53,665 nucleotides of DNA from Paludibacter sp. (GTDB taxonomy: Bacteria; Bacteroidota; Bacteroidia; Bacteroidales; Paludibacteraceae): positions 1 through 53,665 of the forward strand of contig JAIFKQ010000017.1 in assembly GCA_020049515.1 (NCBI GenBank), given 5' to 3'. Below are positions 48,644-53,665 of this stretch, one piece after another (position 1 is the first letter of the stretch; each line of letters starts with the position of its first letter). The position numbers and the translations under genes are program-made. Below the pieces are notes generated by a model that was not told the DNA's origin, ran no database searches, and saw nothing but the letters and a program-made list of their open reading frames with translations.

Positions 48644-49612
48644 ATGGTTAAAAACATTCGGTCACTTTTTCATCCCGACGAATTTCAGGGCTGGGGAAAA
48701 ACAAAAAGATATTTTGAGGGTTGGTATTTCAAGGTTGTAAATGCTGATGAGACCAGAGCATTTGCTTTTATTCCTGGCGTAGCTATGGATGAAAATGGTT
48801 TGCATCAAGCGTTTATACAAGTGCTTGACGGAAATAAAGGAACGGCAGACTATCATAAATTTGACATTACAGCATTTAAAGCAAAATCGGGAGCTTTTGA
48901 AATTCAAGTTGTTCAAAACTTCTTTTCTAATCATAAAATGCAGCTCCATTTGCCAACTGTAAATGGTGAATTGACTTTCGAAAATCCAACTCCATGGCCC
49001 AACAGTTGGTACTCTCCTGGAATTATGGGTCCGTTTTCATTTGTGCCTTTCATGGAGTGTTATCATGGCATTTTGAGCATGGATCACGTTATTAAAGGAC
49101 AGCTTACGATACTGGGCGAAACAATTGATTTTAGCAACGGACGTGGTTATATGGAAAAAGACTGGGGACACTCGTTTCCAAGTGCCTATTTTTGGATGCA
49201 GACCAATCATTTTAGCACGCCCGGCATTTCCTTAAAAGCGTCTGTAGCCAAAATTCCGTGGCTCGGCAGTTCGTTTGTGGGATGCATTGCGGGAGTTTGG
49301 CTACATGATAGATTGATACAATTTACAACCTACAATGGGTCCAAGCTGCGGAAATCGTATGTGGACAAAGAAAAACTGGAATTGGTTATTGAAAATGCCA
49401 ATTATCGCCTCGAAATTTTAGCTCATCGCGAAAAAGTAACTGAATTGGCGTCTCCTATTTCAGGTTTTATGGATGGTAGAATTGAGGAAAGTATGACCTC
49501 TAGTATCGAAGTTTTATTGTTCGACAAAAAGAAGAAACTTGTTTTGTTGAAAGATATTGGCCGAAATGCAGGTTTGGAAGTGGCTGGAAAAGTGGCTGAA
49601 ATAATGTGCTGA
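48644..49612 (+). CDS. Tocopherol cyclase-like protein
   Basis: A 322-residue protein similar in layout to plant/cyanobacterial tocopherol cyclase. FHPDEFQGWGKTKRYFEGWY is the family N-terminal motif, and NGRGYMEKDWGHSFPSAYFW is the central one. The fold is beta-rich and lipocalin-like. Bacteria outside cyanobacteria lack tocopherol, so the real substrate is unknown; no prenyltransferase or quinone genes lie beside it. Its upstream region is largely the palindromic element at 48511-48637. Confidence 0.85.
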   Translation: MVKNIRSLFHPDEFQGWGKTKRYFEGWYFKVVNADETRAFAFIPGVAMDENGLHQAFIQVLDGNKGTADYHKFDITAFKAKSGAFEIQVVQNFFSNHKMQLHLPTVNGELTFENPTPWPNSWYSPGIMGPFSFVPFMECYHGILSMDHVIKGQLTILGETIDFSNGRGYMEKDWGHSFPSAYFWMQTNHFSTPGISLKASVAKIPWLGSSFVGCIAGVWLHDRLIQFTTYNGSKLRKSYVDKEKLELVIENANYRLEILAHREKVTELASPISGFMDGRIEESMTSSIEVLLFDKKKKLVLLKDIGRNAGLEVAGKVAEIMC

Positions 49613-49645
49613 AATACACTTTGGTAAGAAATAAACTTAAGATGA

Positions 49646-50206
49646 ATGATTGAAAATCAGATTTTTGAACGTATAGATTACACTACGAATAAAATTCCAA
49701 AAGGTGAATATGAGTGTTGTAAATTTTTGAACTGCAATTTTTATACTGCCGATGTATCAAATATTACGTTCAGAGAATGTGAGTTTGATGGGTGCGATTT
49801 CAGTTTAGCAAACCTTAAAAATACGGCATTAAACGATGTCAAATTTATTGGTTGTAAATTGCTAGGTGTTCAGTTTGAAGGCTGCAACTCGTTTTTGCTT
49901 TCATTCCAGTTTGAAAATAGTCTGTTAAAATTGGCTGTTTTTAGCAAATTAAAATTGAAGAAAACGATTTTTAAAAATTGTAATTTGCAAGAAACCGATT
50001 TTTCAGAAGCCGACCTCAGTGGCTCATCCTTTGATAATTGCGATATGGAACGGGCTATTTTTCACAAAACAATATTAGAGAAAGTGGATTTCAGAACAGC
50101 ATTCAATTATTCCATCGACCCCGAACAAAATAGAATTAAAAAAGCCCGATTTTCGAGCATGGGAGTGGTCGGATTGTTGGATAAATATGGGATTGTGATA
50201 GAATAA
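49646..50206 (+). CDS. Pentapeptide-repeat protein (Qnr/McbG-like)
   Basis: A 186-residue protein of right-handed quadrilateral beta-helix type. Pentapeptide repeats of A(D/N)LXX type run from about residue 22 to 155 (for example FRECEFDGCDFSLANLKN and CNLQETDFSEADLSGSSFDN). The C-terminal ARFSSMGVVGLLDKYGIVIE is conserved in Qnr- and McbG-like proteins, which mimic DNA and protect gyrase. Whether this one acts on gyrase is unknown. It begins 33 bp after the preceding gene and may be co-transcribed with it. Confidence 0.88.
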   Translation: MIENQIFERIDYTTNKIPKGEYECCKFLNCNFYTADVSNITFRECEFDGCDFSLANLKNTALNDVKFIGCKLLGVQFEGCNSFLLSFQFENSLLKLAVFSKLKLKKTIFKNCNLQETDFSEADLSGSSFDNCDMERAIFHKTILEKVDFRTAFNYSIDPEQNRIKKARFSSMGVVGLLDKYGIVIE

Positions 50207-50248
50207 AAAGCTCGCAATTAAGTACTGAGCTTTTAGCAGAATATTGAG

Positions 50249-50280
50249 TTTGTAGATTATGTCAAAATTCAGTACATTTG
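50249..50280 (+). promoter_or_regulatory. Consensus promoter of the AAA ATPase-TOPRIM operon
   Basis: TTTG (50249-50252), 20 nt, then TACATTTG (50273-50280), a full match to the Bacteroidota consensus. Transcription would start about 13 nt before the ATG at 50300. Confidence 0.78.
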
Positions 50281-50299
50281 TAACCAAATATAACATTTT

Positions 50300-51415
50300 A
50301 TGATTCAATCATTTGAAATAAATAACTTCCGTTGCTTCCATTCTACAAAAGCAACAGGTTTTACTAGAATAAACTTATTGGGAGGCAAAAATAATGCTGG
50401 AAAAACTGCATTGTTAGAAGCTCTATATTTAATGGGTAATCCTTCAAACCTGACAATCAACAATATACTTAGATTAAGAAATATAAATCCTGATAAAATG
50501 AAAGAATTTCCAGAAACGGCTTGGAATAATTTCTTTTATCAACAAGATAACAGTATTGAAATAACCATAGATTTCATTTTGGATAAAAAGAAAGGAACTG
50601 TTTTGATAACTTGTGATGAAATCATAGATGATTACGTTGATTATGTTGAAAATGAAAAAGATACGCAAGGCAAAGAGATATTAGATTTTGTAAAAACTCT
50701 TTCTGATACTGAAAAAATCAAATCGTCATTACACATAAATTCAAATTTTAACAACAAAGTTCAGTCTAATGTTTATGTAAGCAATACGAATGGAATTAAA
50801 GGGACAAATAATTCTAACGGCAATATCAATATTAACTTTATACCAGCAAACGCAAAACGCTCTGTGAGGCTCTTAACCACTGACTTTGCGAAAGCTAAAC
50901 TCAGTGGTAATTACCCACTTTTGCTGAAAGCATTTAGGATAATTGATAAAGATATAGAAAGCATAGAGACTTTAAAAACAGATGAAGCTAATTTGTATGT
51001 TACAAGAAAAGGTGAAAAACCATTGCAGTTATCGCTTTTTGGGGATGCAATGAATAAAATAACCGATTATATTCTTCAAATAGTGAACAATAAAAATTGT
51101 ATTCTTTTATTAGATGAAATTGAAAATGGTATTCATTATGAGAATCAGGAAGAAATTTGGGAAATTCTTTTTGAATTGGCTGAAATGAACAATGTTCAAA
51201 TTTTTGCTACTACCCACAGCAAGGAAATGATTGAAGCATTTAAAAATATAATTATTAAAAATAATTACCAAGATAGTGGGAGCTATTTTGAGATGCTTCG
51301 TCATAGAATATCGAATGAAATTCTGATAGAGAAGATGCCAATTTATTTGTTACAAGATAGAATTGAGAAGCAAGAACCAATTAGAGGAGAAGACTCGAAT
51401 AAAAGAAAAGCGTAG
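50300..51415 (+). CDS. AAA15/OLD-type ATPase
   Basis: A 371-residue SMC/ABC-like ATPase. The N-terminus MIQSFEINNFRCFHSTK is the hallmark of AAA15/AAA21/OLD ATPases. Walker A is LLGGKNNAGKTALLEAL (about 26-42), Walker B is ILLLDEIENGIHYENQEEI (D near 272) with the D-loop, and the switch histidine is in FATTHSKEMIEAF (about 304). The middle (about 95-240) is a less conserved insert. There is no nuclease domain in the chain. The next gene, 4 bp downstream, encodes a TOPRIM protein, so together they correspond to an OLD-type ATPase-nuclease split in two. Own promoter at 50249-50280. Confidence 0.9.
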   Translation: MIQSFEINNFRCFHSTKATGFTRINLLGGKNNAGKTALLEALYLMGNPSNLTINNILRLRNINPDKMKEFPETAWNNFFYQQDNSIEITIDFILDKKKGTVLITCDEIIDDYVDYVENEKDTQGKEILDFVKTLSDTEKIKSSLHINSNFNNKVQSNVYVSNTNGIKGTNNSNGNININFIPANAKRSVRLLTTDFAKAKLSGNYPLLLKAFRIIDKDIESIETLKTDEANLYVTRKGEKPLQLSLFGDAMNKITDYILQIVNNKNCILLLDEIENGIHYENQEEIWEILFELAEMNNVQIFATTHSKEMIEAFKNIIIKNNYQDSGSYFEMLRHRISNEILIEKMPIYLLQDRIEKQEPIRGEDSNKRKA

Positions 51416-51419
51416 CACT

Positions 51420-52157
51420 ATGAATATTCTAATTGTTGAAAGTGAAACTGATGAGTTTTTCATTCAAGCCCTTGTAAATAAGTTTTCTATTGATAATAAA
51501 GTTTGCTGCATAGATGAATTTAAACATAGTAGCTTAAGTAAGGAGAAGTTACAAATTCAGATTGCTAGTGCATTAAGAGATATAAATAGGGGAGCTGGAG
51601 TTTCGAAGATTGGGATAATTCTGGATCTAGATAATTCAAATCAAATGGATAGAATCAGCTTGATAAACAGTAGTATTACTCAAGCATTAATTGATTTGAA
51701 TTACGCTGTTCCCGATGTTTTGTTGGTAGATGTCAATACATTTATTTCAATACCTATCGATTCTGAATTGAACATTAAAATGGCTTGTTATTTTACAAAT
51801 GTTGATGGACAAGGTGAGCTAGAAACAATTTTGAAAGAAATATCGACACAGGAATCAATTTTTGCAGATTGCCTAGAGCACGGTTGGAGAAATTGTATCA
51901 CTCAAAAAGGAAAAAATATTGTTGGTCCAAATAAACAAGGTGATATAACTGAAAAAGAAATTCTAAAACTTTGGGTCGATTTTTATAAAAGATTTGACAC
52001 ACTCAAAAAGTCTGACAGAGATTATAAAAATACTAATTGGAAAGGCATAATGCTTGGTAATTCATCCAAAGATAATGTTGCAAGAGGGGAAAGTATATTT
52101 GATTTGGATGCTCCGATATTGTCTGAATTGAAATCGTTTTTGGGCTTATTTAATTAA
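51420..52157 (+). CDS. TOPRIM-type protein (DUF3226-like), partner of the AAA ATPase
   Basis: A 245-residue protein. The start MNILIVESETDEFFIQALVN carries the TOPRIM first-strand glutamate (E7), and GIILDLDNSN supplies the DxD pair (D69 and D71). Later regions, CLEHGWRNCITQKGKN and the last helix LDAPILSELKSFL, resemble DUF3226. The metal-binding acidic residues fit a nuclease or primase-like catalytic centre. An in-frame start at 51363 lies inside the ATPase gene; 51420 is preferred since it sits 4 bp after that gene's stop. Co-transcribed with it. Nuclease activity is inferred. Confidence 0.82.
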   Translation: MNILIVESETDEFFIQALVNKFSIDNKVCCIDEFKHSSLSKEKLQIQIASALRDINRGAGVSKIGIILDLDNSNQMDRISLINSSITQALIDLNYAVPDVLLVDVNTFISIPIDSELNIKMACYFTNVDGQGELETILKEISTQESIFADCLEHGWRNCITQKGKNIVGPNKQGDITEKEILKLWVDFYKRFDTLKKSDRDYKNTNWKGIMLGNSSKDNVARGESIFDLDAPILSELKSFLGLFN

Positions 52158-52174
52158 CACCCAAAACGCTCCCA

Positions 52175-53065
52175 TTACTCCCCTAAATCCATAGCTCCCG
52201 TAATTTCAGCCGATACTTCATTTGTCCATCCCGCTTGCTGAAAAACAGCTGTTTGCACTTTTATAAAACGGATGCTTGATAGTTTTACGGTATTTCCAGC
52301 ACTGTCCACGGCATTTGAAATGTCAAGTTTGTTGCCTCCAGAAGTTTTGCTGTAATCTATTCCGTGTATATTTTCGGCATATCCTTCTGTAAATCTGCCA
52401 CGAGGTACTGCCCATAATGTGACGCCCTCACTCGAATTATCATCGTAAGCATCTGGCAAACGCGTGCCAGCAAAGGTAATGCTATCGGCAGTTGTTGCTG
52501 GCCACCACCATTTTGCGGAATTATTAGCCCCGTAGCCACAAATAACTTCGCCCACGGCATTTTTGCTGTCCTTCCAAGTTATGTTTGTGCTGTCGGATGA
52601 GGCTTTATAGTAGCGAACCCAGTAATTTCGTTGGCTATTTTCAAATTGATTTCCTTTGAGCTCATACCAAGTTTCGTTGGGTTTTCCGTCAGCATTATCG
52701 TCTCGCATTACATACACTATGGCTGGTTCGGGTGATACGCCTGGCAATGCAAATACTTCAAAATCTGCACCTTCGTCATTCATTACATCATGATTGAAAC
52801 CTGCTATCACATAACCCCCAAATCCGCCCAAATATAACCACGATTTTTCGCTTGATGGTTTTCCTATCACGTTTTTTATATCAGTTGCAAATGCTTTTGT
52901 GGCATATTGACTTGGTGCAAAAACATACTCAAATACTTCCGAAATATAGGCCGAGTCATCTGTGGGTTCTTCGGCAGGCTCGGTTTTGCACGAAAAAAGA
53001 ATTATTGAGATAAAAACTGTAGCAATGAATTGAAACTGAGAACTATGTTTTTGACGGTAATGCAT
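52175..53065 (-). CDS. Surface lipoprotein of unknown function
   Basis: A 296-residue lipoprotein. The signal ends at a lipobox (ISIILFSC, cysteine about 26), followed by an acidic spacer (TEPAEEPTDDS). The body has GKPSSEKSWLYLGGFGGYVIAGF and DRDNADGKPNETWYELKG-like sequence with an acidic DDNADGK loop that may bind calcium. It resembles surface proteins with this fold found in several Bacteroidota transport loci. I cannot name the substrate. It is a single gene, convergent with the TOPRIM gene at 17 bp and 67 bp from the ABC-exporter gene. Confidence 0.7.
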   Translation of the reverse strand: MHYRQKHSSQFQFIATVFISIILFSCKTEPAEEPTDDSAYISEVFEYVFAPSQYATKAFATDIKNVIGKPSSEKSWLYLGGFGGYVIAGFNHDVMNDEGADFEVFALPGVSPEPAIVYVMRDDNADGKPNETWYELKGNQFENSQRNYWVRYYKASSDSTNITWKDSKNAVGEVICGYGANNSAKWWWPATTADSITFAGTRLPDAYDDNSSEGVTLWAVPRGRFTEGYAENIHGIDYSKTSGGNKLDISNAVDSAGNTVKLSSIRFIKVQTAVFQQAGWTNEVSAEITGAMDLGE

Positions 53066-53132
53066 GGTGTTAAATGTAGATATTTTAAGGTTTCTGAGCC
53101 TGTAAAGCTTTTTAAATTTAGCAGGTTAAACT

Positions 53133-53665
53133 TTATTCTTCAAAATGATTGGTACTGCGTTGAGAGTTAAAAATCTGCACATATTCTGGGCTGCTTTTCA
53201 TCATTTCGTCGTGGGTACCTCTGGCAAATATTTCACCCTCTTCTAGCAAAATTATTTGGCCGTAATGCATCACGGGTTCAATTTTTTGAGTCACCGATAG
53301 CAACGTAATTCCTGGATAATTTCGTTCCACATTTTCCAGTATTTTCTGTTCTGTTTGGTTATCAACCCGTGCTGTAAAATCATCGAGCAACAGTATTTTT
53401 GGGTTCAATGCCAATGCTCTTGCCAACATAATGCGTTGTTTCTGACCACCGGAAAGACTTGTGCCCCGTTCGCTTTCGCTTAGTTCGGCTGTGGCGATGG
53501 CTTTTTCGAGCAATTCGTCCGTTACCTTTTCATTGAAAGCTATATTTTCGCGCAAACTCATGTTAAACATCACGCTGTCTTGAAACACAAATCCTATCTG
53601 CTGCTGAAATAATGCTTTGTTGTAATCATTTATATTGATGTCGTCGAAAAATATTGATCCGCTAG
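53133..53665 (-). CDS. ABC exporter ATP-binding domain, C-terminal part, cut by right edge
   Basis: The visible 177 residues cover the nucleotide-binding domain after Walker A: Q-loop IGFVFQDSVMF, signature LSGGQKQRIMLARAL, Walker B ILLLDDFTARVD and the region SVTQKIEPV. The catalytic glutamate after Walker B is aspartate, and the H-loop histidine is glutamine (VTQ). This is the degenerate-site half of heterodimeric exporters. The stretch between the helical subdomain and the signature is about 15 residues shorter than usual. The coding frame stays open to the window edge, so the gene begins outside. Confidence 0.9.
   Translation of the reverse strand, partial: SGSIFFDDININDYNKALFQQQIGFVFQDSVMFNMSLRENIAFNEKVTDELLEKAIATAELSESERGTSLSGGQKQRIMLARALALNPKILLLDDFTARVDNQTEQKILENVERNYPGITLLSVTQKIEPVMHYGQIILLEEGEIFARGTHDEMMKSSPEYVQIFNSQRSTNHFEE

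Overview
The window looks like a chromosomal segment of a low-GC member of the Bacteroidota, most likely Bacteroidales in the wider Paludibacter/Porphyromonadaceae area. The evidence is as follows. There are several Bacteroidota-type promoters (TTTG or TTG, 19-20 nt, TANNTTTG). The primary sigma factor is short and lacks region 1.1. There are phylum-typical gene strings (nusB-yajC-ybbR; ftsX-DUF3098-uppP-truB-queA; parA-parB-DUF5683-LysM lytic transglycosylase), a TonB-dependent receptor with a DUF4249 lipoprotein, and a secreted protein with a type IX secretion (T9SS) C-terminal domain. Most of the window is housekeeping; accessory material sits at the left edge, around 44-49 kb and at 50-52 kb. 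All family names are from reading motifs; no database search was run.

Layout. 1-1970: SNF2/HepA-type helicase on the minus strand, frameshifted near its end and running off the left edge. 1971-3530: a decayed zone with two 105-bp direct repeats, hairpins, an HTH-regulator remnant and an unidentified ORF remnant. 3558-10565: an unknown lipoprotein, DUF4249 and TonB receptor pair, gcvT and pepT. 10761-20294: YgiQ-type radical SAM protein, DUF4293, a UDP-GlcNAc3NAcA (wbpB/D/E-type) sugar cassette directly behind nusB-yajC-ybbR, a phosphoribosyltransferase and an orphan ECF-type S component. 21027-29365: DUF3276, a threonine-aldolase-like enzyme, YfhO, then ftsX-DUF3098-uppP-truB-queA. 29448-33088 (minus): PBP1A, DCC protein, DUF4197. 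33382-42514: eno, htrA behind a heptanucleotide repeat array, sigA, parA-parB-DUF5683-lytic transglycosylase, and a MerR-type regulator. 42582-49612: alkaline phosphatase, YgbA-like protein, a T9SS-exported pectate-lyase-like beta-helix protein, DEAD-box helicase, YccF and a tocopherol-cyclase-like protein, with two copies of a roughly 130-150-bp palindromic dispersed element. 49646-52157: a pentapeptide-repeat protein and a self-contained AAA ATPase plus TOPRIM (DUF3226-like) pair. 52175-53665 (minus): a surface lipoprotein and the C-terminal part of an ABC exporter ATPase, cut by the right edge.

How the genes work together. Envelope biogenesis dominates: undecaprenyl-phosphate recycling (UppP), peptidoglycan synthesis (PBP1A), septal FtsX, murein cleavage (LysM transglycosylase), periplasmic quality control (HtrA), surface-sugar precursor synthesis (wbp genes) and nutrient import (TonB/DUF4249). 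Gene expression and chromosome upkeep are represented by sigA, nusB, truB, queA and parAB. The best candidate for a little-described system is the AAA ATPase/TOPRIM operon at 50300-52157. It has its own strong promoter and a 4-nt gene spacing, and resembles an OLD-type ATPase-nuclease split into two polypeptides; a defence role is inferred, not shown.
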